Assembly: GCF_947497125.1 (NCBI RefSeq)
Contig: NZ_CANMFI010000003.1
Coordinates: 248,001 to 312,000 of the forward strand
Length of the DNA stretch: 64,000 bases
Reading direction: 5' to 3'
Source of the DNA: an uncultured Polaribacter sp.
GTDB taxonomy: Bacteria; Bacteroidota; Bacteroidia; Flavobacteriales; Flavobacteriaceae
Shown here piece after piece: positions 9,415 to 17,926 of the stretch. Numbering within the stretch: position 1 is the first letter of the stretch; the number at the start of each line of letters is the position of its first letter. The translations under genes and the position numbers were made by a program. The notes below the pieces were generated by a model. The model saw only the letters and a list, made by a program, of their open reading frames with translations, had not been told where the DNA came from and did no database searches.

Positions 9415-10368
9415 ATGAATTTTATACAGCAAGCATACAAAGGTAAAAATGAATGGTACCATTGGTTAGTAACGATACTATTGGTGTTTTTTGGGTGGCA
9501 AATTTTGGGTGTTATTCCTTTGGTGGTAGCAGTATTTAATGTGTCAGAAAATTTAGCCCAATTTACAGAATTTGCACAAGCAAGTTTTATGACGGCAGGT
9601 ATTGATAAAAATCTTTTTCTGTTTTTAATGATCTTATCTTTTTTTATAGGTTTGATTTTTCTTTTTGTAGGTGTTAAATATGTTCATAAAAGAAGTATTA
9701 CTTCTTTAATAACCAGCCGAGAAAAAATAGATTGGAATCGTTTTTTTTATGCGTTTTTTGTGTGGGGTAGTTTGGCGGTTGTAATGACGTTTATCGGAAT
9801 TTATCTAGCTCCAGAAAATTATACATGGAACTTTAATGCGACTCCTTTTTTCATTCTAGTTGCTATTTCATTGGTATGCATTCCTTTTCAAACAAGTTTA
9901 GAAGAATTACTTTTTAGAGGCTACTTGATGCAAGGTCTCGGTGTTTTAGTAGGAAACAGATGGGTTCCTTTGCTTATTACATCGGTAGTTTTTGGGTTAT
10001 TACATGGCGCAAATCCAGAAGTTGCAAAACTAGGACAGATTGCTATGGTATTTTATATTGGTACAGGTTTTCTATACGGAATTACAACTTTAATGGACGA
10101 AGGCACTGAAATTGCCTTAGGTTTACATGCTGTTAATAATATCACTGCTGCTTTTTTAGTAACAACAGATTGGACTGTTTTTCAAACAGATGCTTTGTAT
10201 ATAGATACTTCAGAGCCTTCTGTAACGTGGCAAATGTTTATTCCTGTTTTTCTTTTATATCCTTTGATGTTGCAGATTTTTTCTAAAAAGTATGCTTGGT
10301 CAAACTGGAAAGAAAAATTAACAGGTGCTGTTTTAGTTCCTAAAACTATTCAAGAAGACAATTTATAA
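9415..10368 (+). CDS. CPBP (CAAX-protease/bacteriocin-processing) family membrane protease
   Basis: The 317-residue polytopic protein carries the Abi/CPBP motifs: EELLFRGYLMQG with Glu163-Glu164, LLHGAN, and HAVNN. These form the intramembrane glutamate/histidine protease site. It starts 9 bp after menC and ends 11 bp before menE, so it is embedded in the men cluster. The substrate is unknown, and nothing in its sequence ties it to quinones. Confidence 0.82.
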   Translation: MNFIQQAYKGKNEWYHWLVTILLVFFGWQILGVIPLVVAVFNVSENLAQFTEFAQASFMTAGIDKNLFLFLMILSFFIGLIFLFVGVKYVHKRSITSLITSREKIDWNRFFYAFFVWGSLAVVMTFIGIYLAPENYTWNFNATPFFILVAISLVCIPFQTSLEELLFRGYLMQGLGVLVGNRWVPLLITSVVFGLLHGANPEVAKLGQIAMVFYIGTGFLYGITTLMDEGTEIALGLHAVNNITAAFLVTTDWTVFQTDALYIDTSEPSVTWQMFIPVFLLYPLMLQIFSKKYAWSNWKEKLTGAVLVPKTIQEDNL

Positions 10369-10379
10369 CACTAAAAATA

Positions 10380-11462
10380 TTGTTGCAAAATAACCTACAT
10401 AAAGATTTTAAACTGAACGGTTTTTCATTTACAAGTGTCGATGAAATTTTGTCTTATTCGAAAGATTTTTCTGAAGAAATTTATCAATTTCTACAAGACT
10501 GGTTTTCAAAGAAAGAGTATGTTATTGTGCAAACTTCAGGCTCTACAGGCACTCCAAAAGACATTCAGTTATTAAAACAAAAAATGATAAATTCTGCCCT
10601 TGCAACTGGGCAATTTTTCAATTTAAAACCAAAAACTACAGCTTTAATGTGTTTGCCATCAAAATATATTGCTGGTAAAATGATGTTGGTAAGAGCGCTT
10701 ACTTTGGGGTGGCATATAGATATTGTATCCTCTAATGCTTCACCTTTAAAAACCATTTCAAAAAAATATGATTTTTCTGCAATGGTACCTTTGCAAGTAG
10801 AAAATTCTTTAGATAAAATACATTTATTAGAGACCTTAATTATTGGTGGAGGAGTGGTTTCAAAAAAACTACAAGACAAATTGCAGTCTATTTCTACAAA
10901 CGTTTTTGCTACATATGGCATGACAGAAACCATTACACATATCGCTATAAAAAAGCTAAATCATTTTAAGGGAGCTATTTCAAATTCAGTAACGATTGCC
11001 TATTATAAAACGTTACCAAACACAACAATTTATATAGATCAAAGAAACTGTTTGGTGCTTAAAAATAATAATGTTGCCAACGAAATTGTATTTACAAATG
11101 ATGTGGTTCAGTTAATTTCTGATACTCAATTCGAGTGGTTAGGTCGTATAGACAATGTGATAAATTCTGGTGGTATAAAATTATATCCAGAAAAAATAGA
11201 AGAACAGCTATCAACACTTATAAAACAGCGCTTTTTTGTTACGGGTATAGAAGACGAATTGTTAGGGAACAAACTTATTTTGGTTGTAGAGGCGCCTATT
11301 GATCATCAATTATATAAAAATAAATTATTCTCTGAAATACAAAATTTAAGAACACTTTCTAAATTTGAAATTCCAAAAGAGATTTATTTTATGGATCAAT
11401 TTATAGAAACGGGCACAAAAAAAATCCAACGTAACAAAACATTAGAATTACTTAAAAGATAG
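10380..11462 (+). CDS. menE: o-succinylbenzoate-CoA ligase (AMP-forming)
   Basis: MenE activates o-succinylbenzoate with CoA and ATP. The ANL-superfamily signature is clear: P-loop VQTSGSTGTPKDI, FATYGMTET, WLGRIDNVINSGGIKLYPE, and the C-terminal Lys in GTKKIQRNKT. At 360 residues it is shorter than typical MenE (about 450) because the N-terminal subdomain is reduced, as is common in this family in Bacteroidota. The start is TTG at 10380 or the adjacent TTG. It completes the local men gene set. Confidence 0.88.
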   Translation: MLQNNLHKDFKLNGFSFTSVDEILSYSKDFSEEIYQFLQDWFSKKEYVIVQTSGSTGTPKDIQLLKQKMINSALATGQFFNLKPKTTALMCLPSKYIAGKMMLVRALTLGWHIDIVSSNASPLKTISKKYDFSAMVPLQVENSLDKIHLLETLIIGGGVVSKKLQDKLQSISTNVFATYGMTETITHIAIKKLNHFKGAISNSVTIAYYKTLPNTTIYIDQRNCLVLKNNNVANEIVFTNDVVQLISDTQFEWLGRIDNVINSGGIKLYPEKIEEQLSTLIKQRFFVTGIEDELLGNKLILVVEAPIDHQLYKNKLFSEIQNLRTLSKFEIPKEIYFMDQFIETGTKKIQRNKTLELLKR

Positions 11463-11465
11463 GTG

Positions 11466-12365
11466 TTAAATTTTATTATAAAATAAACTTTTAATAATAC
11501 CATCAGACAAACCAATTTTTGGTACATAGATTTTTCTTGCGCCACTCCATTTCATTGCAGATAAGTAAATTTTAGTTGCTGGAATAATAACATCTGCTCT
11601 ATCTGGGTTTAAGCTTAATTCTGATATTCTATCTTCAAAAGACATCTGTTTTAAAAACTGATATTGTGCATTTAAATAGATGTAAGAAATCGGTTTTCCT
11701 TCTGTTCTCCCAGACATTTTAAATAGCTTGTTAATGTTACCGCCAGACCCAATGAGTGTCACTTTTTTTAGGTCTTTTGTGTTTTTTTTAATCCACTTTT
11801 CTACATTGGCAAAAATCTCTTTATTCACAGCTTTTTTATTGTTCAATAAACGAACTGTACCCATTTTAAAAGATTTTGAAGTAATAATTTTTCCTTTTGA
11901 AAAAAGAGTAAACTCTGTACTACCGCCACCTACATCTACATACAGATAAGAATTATCGCCCTGAATTAAGGTGTTTAAATCTGTAGAAGATATAATTTTA
12001 GCTTCTTCTTTACCACCAATAATATCTATCTGTACGCCTGTTTTATTTAAAATTTCTGTAGCCACTTCTGTACCATTTACAGCCTCTCTCATTGCAGAGG
12101 TAGCGCAGGCTTTGTAGCGTTCTACATTGTGCACTTTCATAAGTAGTTTAAAAGCCTCCATGGCTTCTACCATTCGGTTTGTATTGGCTTTGCTTATGAT
12201 GCCATCTCCTGTAAAAGCATCTGCACCTAGTCTAATAGGCACACGTACTAAAGAAGATTTTTTAAATTGAGGTTCTTTGTCTTCGGAAACAATTACGTTT
12301 GCAATAAGCAGTCTTATGGCATTAGAACCAATATCGATTGCACCGTATTTTTTTATTTCTAACAC
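11466..12365 (-). CDS. Ppx/GppA family exopolyphosphatase
   Basis: This 299-residue phosphatase of the ASKHA fold hydrolyses polyphosphate or pppGpp. Visible motifs are YGAIDIGSNAIRLLIA (phosphate 1), DVGGGSTEFTLF (phosphate 2), and a C-terminal DGIIKSL. It is only the catalytic core, lacking the C-terminal HD-like domain of E. coli Ppx. It follows the SixA-like gene by 6 bp and converges on menE with 3 bp between stop codons. Confidence 0.87.
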   Translation of the reverse strand: MLEIKKYGAIDIGSNAIRLLIANVIVSEDKEPQFKKSSLVRVPIRLGADAFTGDGIISKANTNRMVEAMEAFKLLMKVHNVERYKACATSAMREAVNGTEVATEILNKTGVQIDIIGGKEEAKIISSTDLNTLIQGDNSYLYVDVGGGSTEFTLFSKGKIITSKSFKMGTVRLLNNKKAVNKEIFANVEKWIKKNTKDLKKVTLIGSGGNINKLFKMSGRTEGKPISYIYLNAQYQFLKQMSFEDRISELSLNPDRADVIIPATKIYLSAMKWSGARKIYVPKIGLSDGIIKSLFYNKI

Positions 12366-12371
12366 TTAAAT

Positions 12372-12860
12372 TTATTTATGGTTTTTGGGGAATTCAATTA
12401 AAATTGTTTTTCCTTTTTTTATGTTTTTCCAATGTTTTTCTTCAAATTGAATACCAACCACACCACAGGTAGTAACATGAGAGATTGGTGTGCTTCCAAA
12501 TTTATTTACAAAAGAGTTGATGCCGTGGTCATGACTAAAAATAATGGCAGAATTAAAACCATCATCTAGTGCTTTTACCGTTTTTACCAAATATCCATCG
12601 CTAAAACTGTAGAGTTGTTTTTTAATTTGCAGATTAGATAAAGGATATTCAAAATTGTCACAAAAAATAACTCCTGTATGCAAAGCTCTATTTGCACTGC
12701 TAGACACAAAAACATCTGGTCTGTTAATTTCTTGAGCTAAAAATTTAGACATTAAATGCGCATCTTTGATACCTCTTTTCTTTAAAGGCCTATCAATATC
12801 TTCTATTCCCTCGTACTCCCAAGAAGATTTTGCGTGTCTAACTATGTAAATTGTTTTCAT
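12372..12860 (-). CDS. SixA-type histidine phosphatase
   Basis: This 162-residue histidine-phosphatase-superfamily protein starts with the RHG motif variant IYIVRHAKSSWEYE. It has DRPLKKRG, SSANRALHTG and the second catalytic His in FSHDHGINSFV. SixA proteins dephosphorylate phosphohistidine on signalling proteins, but the substrate here is not evident. It is in tandem with ppx/gppA, which suggests a shared phosphate-related role. Confidence 0.8.
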   Translation of the reverse strand: MKTIYIVRHAKSSWEYEGIEDIDRPLKKRGIKDAHLMSKFLAQEINRPDVFVSSSANRALHTGVIFCDNFEYPLSNLQIKKQLYSFSDGYLVKTVKALDDGFNSAIIFSHDHGINSFVNKFGSTPISHVTTCGVVGIQFEEKHWKNIKKGKTILIEFPKNHK

Positions 12861-12896
12861 TCAATTTCTTAAATTATCTTAATGTAAATATAAAAA

Positions 12897-13544
12897 TTAT
12901 GGAGCTAATCTTTCTAATATCCAAGAAAAATCTTCTGCTAAAGAATATCTAATTCTGTCGTGTAATCTGTTTGGACGTCCTTGCCAAAATTCTATAGAAA
13001 TTGGTTTAACCAAATAACCACCCCAATGTTCTGGTCTTGGTATTTCTTTGGTTTCGTATTCTTTTTCTAGGCTTGCTAAATTTTCCTCTAAAATTGCTCT
13101 AGATTTTATAACTGAACTTTGGTTTGATGCCCAGGCACCTAACTTGCTTCCATCTGGTCTAGAATCAAAATATCCATCAGATAAATTTTCAGCTAACTTT
13201 TCTGCTCTACCTTTTATAATTATTTGTTGTTCTAAAGCTGGCCAGAAAAAAGATAGACAAATATTATTGTTATTTGCGATGGCATTTCCTTTCTCTGAAG
13301 CGTAATTTGTAAAGAAAACAAAACCTTCCCAAGTAAATTTCTTTAACAATACAATTCTGTTTTTTGGAAATCCGTCTTTACCAATAGTACTAATATTCAT
13401 AGCATTGGTTTCTTCTACAGATTCTGATTCTTCTGCATTTGCAAACCAAGTTCTAAATAATTCCATTGGGTTTTCTGGACAATTATTTTCTAATAGTTCT
13501 TGTTTTTCGTAAGATTTACGATAGTTACTTAAGTCTTTTTGCAT
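12897..13544 (-). CDS. pdxH: Pyridoxamine/pyridoxine 5'-phosphate oxidase
   Basis: PdxH oxidises pyridoxine or pyridoxamine phosphate to pyridoxal phosphate using FMN. Family motifs include NAMNISTIGKDGFPKNRIVLLK, FFTNYASEKG, LSFFWPALEQQI, ASNQSSVI, and the C-terminal WQGRPNRLHDRIRY that binds the substrate phosphate. The full length of 215 residues matches the family. PLP made here would serve HemL encoded about 10 kb away, though no direct link is shown. Confidence 0.93.
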   Translation of the reverse strand: MQKDLSNYRKSYEKQELLENNCPENPMELFRTWFANAEESESVEETNAMNISTIGKDGFPKNRIVLLKKFTWEGFVFFTNYASEKGNAIANNNNICLSFFWPALEQQIIIKGRAEKLAENLSDGYFDSRPDGSKLGAWASNQSSVIKSRAILEENLASLEKEYETKEIPRPEHWGGYLVKPISIEFWQGRPNRLHDRIRYSLAEDFSWILERLAP

Positions 13545-13547
13545 GTT

Positions 13548-13958
13548 TTAAAATAGATATCTAATTCCAACTGAGTTTCTTAATCCGTTTTCATTTTCAG
13601 CAATATGATAGGCCGTTTCAAGAACGAAACCGATGTTTTTGTAATTTTTAAAAGGTAAAATTTCTAATTGAAATGGTATGTAAAAACTTTCTAGTTGATC
13701 TAATTCTTCAAAAAGAAAAACATTTACACCTAATCCTAAATTTAGGTTGTAAGTTTCTTTGTTTTTAATTTTATACAAAACACTTAATTTACTGCTAAAT
13801 GATTTGTCTACAGCATCGTCAATTTTTAATTCTGCCTGAATTTTTTCAGAAAACTCATAACTCATTCCTATTTCTGAATTAAAATATCCTGTTGCTTTTA
13901 TTTGGCTAAAACCAATGCAAGTAGTAAAAAATAAAAATAACAGAAAGTTGTTTTTCAT
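13548..13958 (-). CDS. Small secreted or outer-membrane beta-strand protein, function unknown
   Basis: The 136-residue protein has a signal peptide (residues 1-18, ending GFSQ) and then amphipathic strands ending in RYLF, whose terminal Phe is typical of outer-membrane beta-barrels. It is too short for most porins. Its start overlaps the stop of the upstream symporter gene by one base, and it ends 3 bp before pdxH, so it is likely cotranscribed. I do not recognise a named family. Confidence 0.6.
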   Translation of the reverse strand: MKNNFLLFLFFTTCIGFSQIKATGYFNSEIGMSYEFSEKIQAELKIDDAVDKSFSSKLSVLYKIKNKETYNLNLGLGVNVFLFEELDQLESFYIPFQLEILPFKNYKNIGFVLETAYHIAENENGLRNSVGIRYLF

Positions 13959-15394
13959 TATGACGATCTTTTAAACAAATATAAACCAACAAAAGTTAAA
14001 AAACCATTTAAGACCAATACAAAAAATCCAAAATCGAAATTAAAATATTGTAAACTGTAAGTACTAATTATAAATGTTACAATGGGTGCTATTAAACAAA
14101 CAATGGGCACCATTTTGTCTTTTAGTTGGTGTTTTGTAAACAAGCCAAAAGCATACAAGCCTAATAAAGGTCCGTAGGTATAACCTGCTGCTTTAAAAAT
14201 ATTAGCAATCACACTTTGGTTGGCAATAAAATACTTAAAAATTAAGATGATGATGATTAATACAATAGAAAAAATAACATGAATTTTCTTACGTGTTTTT
14301 ACCTGTTCTTTTTCATCTTTGTTTTTATCAATCTCTAAAATATCGATACTAAAAGAGGTTGTTAAAGAGGTTAGTGCAGAATCTGCACTTGAGTATGCTG
14401 CGGCTATCAAACCTAATAAAAAGAAAAGTGCAGTAGCAATGCCTAAATTCCCACTTGTGGCAATGATAGGAAATAGCTGGTCTTTGCTGGCATTAATTCC
14501 GTTTTGATACGCATAATCTGTAAGTAAAACACCTAATGCTAAAAAGAAAAAATTTACTATAACCAACACGATAGTAAACCAAAACATATTTTTTTGTGCA
14601 TCTTTTAAGTTTTTACAGGTTAGGTTTTTCTGCATCATGTCTTGGTCTAAACCAGTCATTACAACTGCAATAAAAGCACCTGATAAAAATTGTTTCCAGA
14701 AATAATTTCCAGTATGTATGTCATCAAAATAAAATATTTTTGAAAATTTACTTTTAGATACATAGGTTGCTAAGTTCTCTATTTGCAATTCGTTGGTTAC
14801 GTTGTAAATACAAACACCTACAGCAATTAACATGAATAGTGTTTGCAAAGTATCTGTCCAAACAATGGTTTTTATTCCTCCTTTAAAGGTGTACAACCAA
14901 ATTAGCAAGATGGTTATTGATACGGTTACCCAAAACGGAACTCCGTAAGCATCAAATAAAATGGCTTGTAACACATTTGCGACTAAAAACAGTCTAAAAG
15001 CAGCACCAATAGTTCTAGATAGTAAAAAGAAACTTGCGCCGGTTTTGTATGAGTATTTTCCGAACCTGTCTTCTAAATAAGTGTAAATAGAGGTAAGGTT
15101 TAATTTATAATACAACGGTAGTAATACCAAACCAATTACTGCATAGCCCAAAACATAGCCTAATACCATTTGAAAATAACTCATATTTTGCGCTTCTACC
15201 CAACCCGGAACAGAAATAAATGTAACACCAGATAACGAAGCGCCAATCATACCAAAAGCAACTAAATACCAAGGCGAAGAATTGTTTGCTTTAAAAAAAG
15301 TGTTGTTGTCTGCAGATTTTCCGGTGATGTATGAAATGAAAATTAATACAGAAAAGTAAGCAACAATTAATAAAATAATGTGAATGGGTTGCAT
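13958..15394 (-). CDS. Sodium:solute symporter family transporter
   Basis: The 478-residue protein has about 13 membrane segments and SSS-family signatures such as ASLSGVTFISVPGW near residue 53, LSRTIGAAFRLFL, and GLIAAAYSSADSALTSLTTSFSID. These proteins couple uptake of sugars, amino acids or other solutes to Na+. The substrate cannot be named. It heads a minus-strand group with the small beta-strand protein and pdxH, and is divergent from recR. Confidence 0.86.
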   Translation of the reverse strand: MQPIHIILLIVAYFSVLIFISYITGKSADNNTFFKANNSSPWYLVAFGMIGASLSGVTFISVPGWVEAQNMSYFQMVLGYVLGYAVIGLVLLPLYYKLNLTSIYTYLEDRFGKYSYKTGASFFLLSRTIGAAFRLFLVANVLQAILFDAYGVPFWVTVSITILLIWLYTFKGGIKTIVWTDTLQTLFMLIAVGVCIYNVTNELQIENLATYVSKSKFSKIFYFDDIHTGNYFWKQFLSGAFIAVVMTGLDQDMMQKNLTCKNLKDAQKNMFWFTIVLVIVNFFFLALGVLLTDYAYQNGINASKDQLFPIIATSGNLGIATALFFLLGLIAAAYSSADSALTSLTTSFSIDILEIDKNKDEKEQVKTRKKIHVIFSIVLIIIILIFKYFIANQSVIANIFKAAGYTYGPLLGLYAFGLFTKHQLKDKMVPIVCLIAPIVTFIISTYSLQYFNFDFGFFVLVLNGFLTFVGLYLFKRSS

Positions 15395-15406
15395 GGATTT
15401 ATTTAG

Positions 15407-15481
15407 AATTATGGGTTGTAAATTACGAATATACTCTTTTTAAAATTTTATATAAAAATTAATAATTCGTAATCCATAATT
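15407..15481. repeat. Word-like inverted repeat between the symporter gene and recR
   Basis: The arm at 15407-15430 (AATTATGG ... ATTACGAAT) is the imperfect reverse complement of 15465-15481 (ATTCGTAATCCATAATT). About 34 AT-rich bases separate them. The arms fill most of the divergent spacer. Confidence 0.6.
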
Positions 15482-15483
15482 AG

Positions 15484-15491
15484 TAATTTTG
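15484..15491 (+). promoter_or_regulatory. Candidate -7 element for recR, near-leaderless
   Basis: TAATTTTG matches TAnnTTTG and ends only 5 nt before the recR ATG at 15497. If used, the transcript would start at or within a few nucleotides of the start codon. Confidence 0.4.
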
Positions 15492-15496
15492 CACTC

Positions 15497-16114
15497 ATGG
15501 ATTTTTCGTCAAAATTATTAGAAAACGCAGTAAATGAAGTAAGTCGTTTGCCGGGAATTGGTAAAAGAACAGCTTTGCGTTTGGTGTTGCATTTGTTAAA
15601 ACAGCCTGCAAGTAATACTACTTTTTTGTCTGAAGCACTTTTGCATTTAAGAAATGATGTAAAAACATGCCAGAAATGTCATAATATTTCTGATACTAAT
15701 TTATGTGATATTTGTAGTAATACAAAAAGAAAACCAGAAATTGTTTGTGTGGTAGAAGATATTAGAGATGTAATGGCTATAGAAAGTACCTCTCAGTTTA
15801 ATGGATTGTATCATGTTTTAGGCGGTAAAATTTCTCCTATAGAAGGGATTGGTCCTCAAAATTTAGAAATAGATTCTTTAATAGCTAAGATTGAAAAAGG
15901 AGAAATAAAAGAGATTATTTTTGCCTTAAGTTCTACGATGGAAGGCGATACCACTAACTTTTATATTTTTAAACAGATAGAGAAATTTAATATTACAACT
16001 TCTACTATTGCTCGTGGAATTTCTGTGGGTGATGAGTTAGAGTATGCCGATGAGGTTACTTTAGGGCGAAGTATTGTAAATAGAATTCCTTTTGAACAGA
16101 GTATAAAAAGTTAA
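15497..16114 (+). CDS. recR: Recombination mediator protein RecR
   Basis: RecR loads RecA at gaps together with RecO. The 205-residue protein shows the N-terminal helix-hairpin-helix ([15 protein letters not shown]), the four-cysteine zinc finger ([16 protein letters not shown]), and a Toprim domain ([30 protein letters not shown]). The length is normal for the family. It is followed by convergent hemJ with a 15-bp gap. Confidence 0.95.
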   Translation: MDFSSKLLENAVNEVSRLPGIGKRTALRLVLHLLKQPASNTTFLSEALLHLRNDVKTCQKCHNISDTNLCDICSNTKRKPEIVCVVEDIRDVMAIESTSQFNGLYHVLGGKISPIEGIGPQNLEIDSLIAKIEKGEIKEIIFALSSTMEGDTTNFYIFKQIEKFNITTSTIARGISVGDELEYADEVTLGRSIVNRIPFEQSIKS

Positions 16115-16129
16115 TATTTGTAAGTGCTG

Positions 16130-16699
16130 CTATTTTAAAGCTTCTTTTTCTGCTTTGTCCCAAGATTTTTTTGCACGAATATTTTTGTAAAGTCGAATGC
16201 CAAGCATTAGCAGAATACCAAAAAGTAGAATTCCTACAACTCCCCAAATCCAATTGATACTGTTTTGTAATACCACTAAAAAAACAACAGCAAAAAGTAT
16301 GATTGTTGGTGCTTCGTTAATAATTCTTAATTTAAAAGGAGAGTATTTTACAACATCTTTTTGAAGTTGTCTGTATATTTTATGACAAAACCCATGGTAA
16401 AAGTATAGCGCGAATACAAAGCTTAGCTTGATATGCATCCAAGGCATTTCTAAATAATACGGATTTTTAACCAACATCCAAAAGCCAAAAATACTTGCTA
16501 AAATTGCAGAAGGCCAACTGATAATGTACCACAATCTCTTGCTCATTAATTTATACTGAGTCTGCAAAATTTCTTTTGCAGGCTCAGGTTTTTTTTCAGC
16601 TTCTACATGATAGATAAATAAACGAACAATGTAGAATAAGCCAGCAAACCAAGTGACTATAAATATAATGTGTAAAGCTTTTATGTATAAAAAATCCAT
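16130..16699 (-). CDS. hemJ: Protoporphyrinogen IX oxidase, HemJ type
   Basis: HemJ oxidises protoporphyrinogen IX to protoporphyrin IX in the membrane. The 189-residue, four-helix protein begins with the typical DFLYIKALHIIFIVTWFAGL, with the conserved His10. It also shows YHVEAE, HIKLSFVFALYFYH and the INEAPT motif. No hemG or hemY homologue is in the window, so HemJ supplies this step. It lies downstream of hemH on the same strand, separated by a repeat-rich spacer. Confidence 0.88.
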   Translation of the reverse strand: MDFLYIKALHIIFIVTWFAGLFYIVRLFIYHVEAEKKPEPAKEILQTQYKLMSKRLWYIISWPSAILASIFGFWMLVKNPYYLEMPWMHIKLSFVFALYFYHGFCHKIYRQLQKDVVKYSPFKLRIINEAPTIILFAVVFLVVLQNSINWIWGVVGILLFGILLMLGIRLYKNIRAKKSWDKAEKEALK

Positions 16700-16718
16700 A
16701 TTTTATTTAAGTTTTATG

Positions 16719-16765
16719 GTTGTAAAGTTAAAATGTTTTAGAGTTATAAAGTTAAAAAGTTTTTT
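16719..16765. repeat. Imperfect 22-nt direct repeat in the hemJ-hemH spacer
   Basis: GTTGTAAAGTTAAAATG followed by TTTTA (16719-16740) is repeated with a few mismatches at 16743-16765, a period of 24 nt. Confidence 0.6.
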
Positions 16766-16793
16766 GACGTTTTTTAATTTATTTTTGAAATTT

Positions 16794-16827
16794 CATCTAA
16801 CATCTAACATCTAACATCTAACATCTA
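16794..16827 (-). repeat. Heptamer tandem repeat (TAGATGT) x4.9 containing the hemH stop codon
   Basis: Read on the minus strand, the first TAG is the hemH stop codon, and the unit TAGATGT then repeats four times plus TAGATG without a mismatch. Because 7 is not a multiple of 3, the array places TAG in all three reading frames. ATG also recurs in every unit. Confidence 0.9.
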
Positions 16828-17841
16828 CTCTTCAATCCAATTAACCAAAACATCTACCCAATCGTCATTGTCATTAATACAAGGTATTGCGTAAAATGCC
16901 TCTCCGCCAGCTTCTAAAAATTCTTCTTTACCTTCCATGGCAATCTCCTCTAAAGTTTCTAGACAATCAGAAACAAAAGCAGGTGTAACAACAGCTAATT
17001 TTTTAACCCCTTCTTCTGGATATTTCTCTAGCATTTTGTCTGTGTAAGGTTGTAGCCATGGGTCGCCAGCTAATCTAGATTGAAACGATACAAAGTATTG
17101 GTGTGGTTGCAAGTCTAAATATTCTACCACTTGTTTTGTTGTTTCGTAGCATTGGTGTTTGTAGCAAAATTCATGCGCAGCAGAACTTGTTTTACAGCAC
17201 TCAAAATTAACACTATCGTTTGGCTTACAATGAGATTTTGTAATGTCTGATTTTCTTACATGACGTTCTGGAATTCCGTGATACGAAAATAAAATCTTAT
17301 CCCATTCTTTACCTTCTAGGTGATTTTTTATACTATCACCCAAAACTTTTATATAGTCTTTTTTATGATAAAAAGCAGGAATATGATTGAACTTCATTGC
17401 CGGGAAAAACTCAGCTCTTAATTCTTCTGCTAATACTAAAATGGTATCTGTGGTTGCCATTGCATGTTGCGGGTATAGCGGTACAATAAGTACATCTGTT
17501 ACCCCTTTGTCATGCAATTCTTGCAAGCCCATTTTTATAGAAGGCGTTCCGTAACGCATTGCCAAAGCAACAGGTAATTCTGTTTTATCTTGCACTTTAG
17601 CCAACAATCTTTCTGATAATACAATTAAAGGAGAACCTTCGTCCCACCATATTTTTTTGTATGCTTTAGCAGATTTTTTTGGTCTGGTGTTTAAGATAAT
17701 TCCTCTTACTAATATGGTTCTTAACCATTTTGGAGCGTCTATAACGCGCTCATCCATTAAAAATTCATCCAAATACTTTCTAACATCTTTGGTAGATGTA
17801 CTTGCTGGCGATCCTAAATTTACTAATAAAACTCCTTTCAT
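16825..17841 (-). CDS. hemH: Ferrochelatase
   Basis: HemH inserts Fe2+ into protoporphyrin IX, the last step to protoheme. The 338-residue protein has LLVNLGSPASTSTKDVRKYL at the N-terminus, FSYHGIPERHVRKSD with the metal-site His, and FQSRLAGDPWLQPYT. The segment after the active-site His contains a cysteine cluster, C-x9-CC-x9-C-x4-C, absent from E. coli HemH. Some bacterial ferrochelatases carry a [2Fe-2S] cluster, so this is a possibility. Its stop codon is the first unit of a heptamer repeat. Confidence 0.95.
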   Translation of the reverse strand: MKGVLLVNLGSPASTSTKDVRKYLDEFLMDERVIDAPKWLRTILVRGIILNTRPKKSAKAYKKIWWDEGSPLIVLSERLLAKVQDKTELPVALAMRYGTPSIKMGLQELHDKGVTDVLIVPLYPQHAMATTDTILVLAEELRAEFFPAMKFNHIPAFYHKKDYIKVLGDSIKNHLEGKEWDKILFSYHGIPERHVRKSDITKSHCKPNDSVNFECCKTSSAAHEFCYKHQCYETTKQVVEYLDLQPHQYFVSFQSRLAGDPWLQPYTDKMLEKYPEEGVKKLAVVTPAFVSDCLETLEEIAMEGKEEFLEAGGEAFYAIPCINDNDDWVDVLVNWIEE

Positions 17842-17850
17842 TTATTTAAG

Positions 17851-17926
17851 TTTCAAAATTGAAAGTTTCAAATTTTTATAGTTGAAACCTACAACTATTT
17901 TTATTTTTTTTTCTAACTACTAACTA
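17851..17926. repeat. Word-like repeats between hemH and the methyltransferase gene
   Basis: AAGTTTCAAA occurs twice at 17848-17871 with a palindromic TTTCAAAATTGAAA, and its inverted form TTGAAAC appears at 17882-17888. CTAACTA is repeated exactly twice at 17913-17926. On the minus strand that pair reads TAGTTAG twice, beginning with the TAG stop codon of the methyltransferase gene. Confidence 0.65.
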
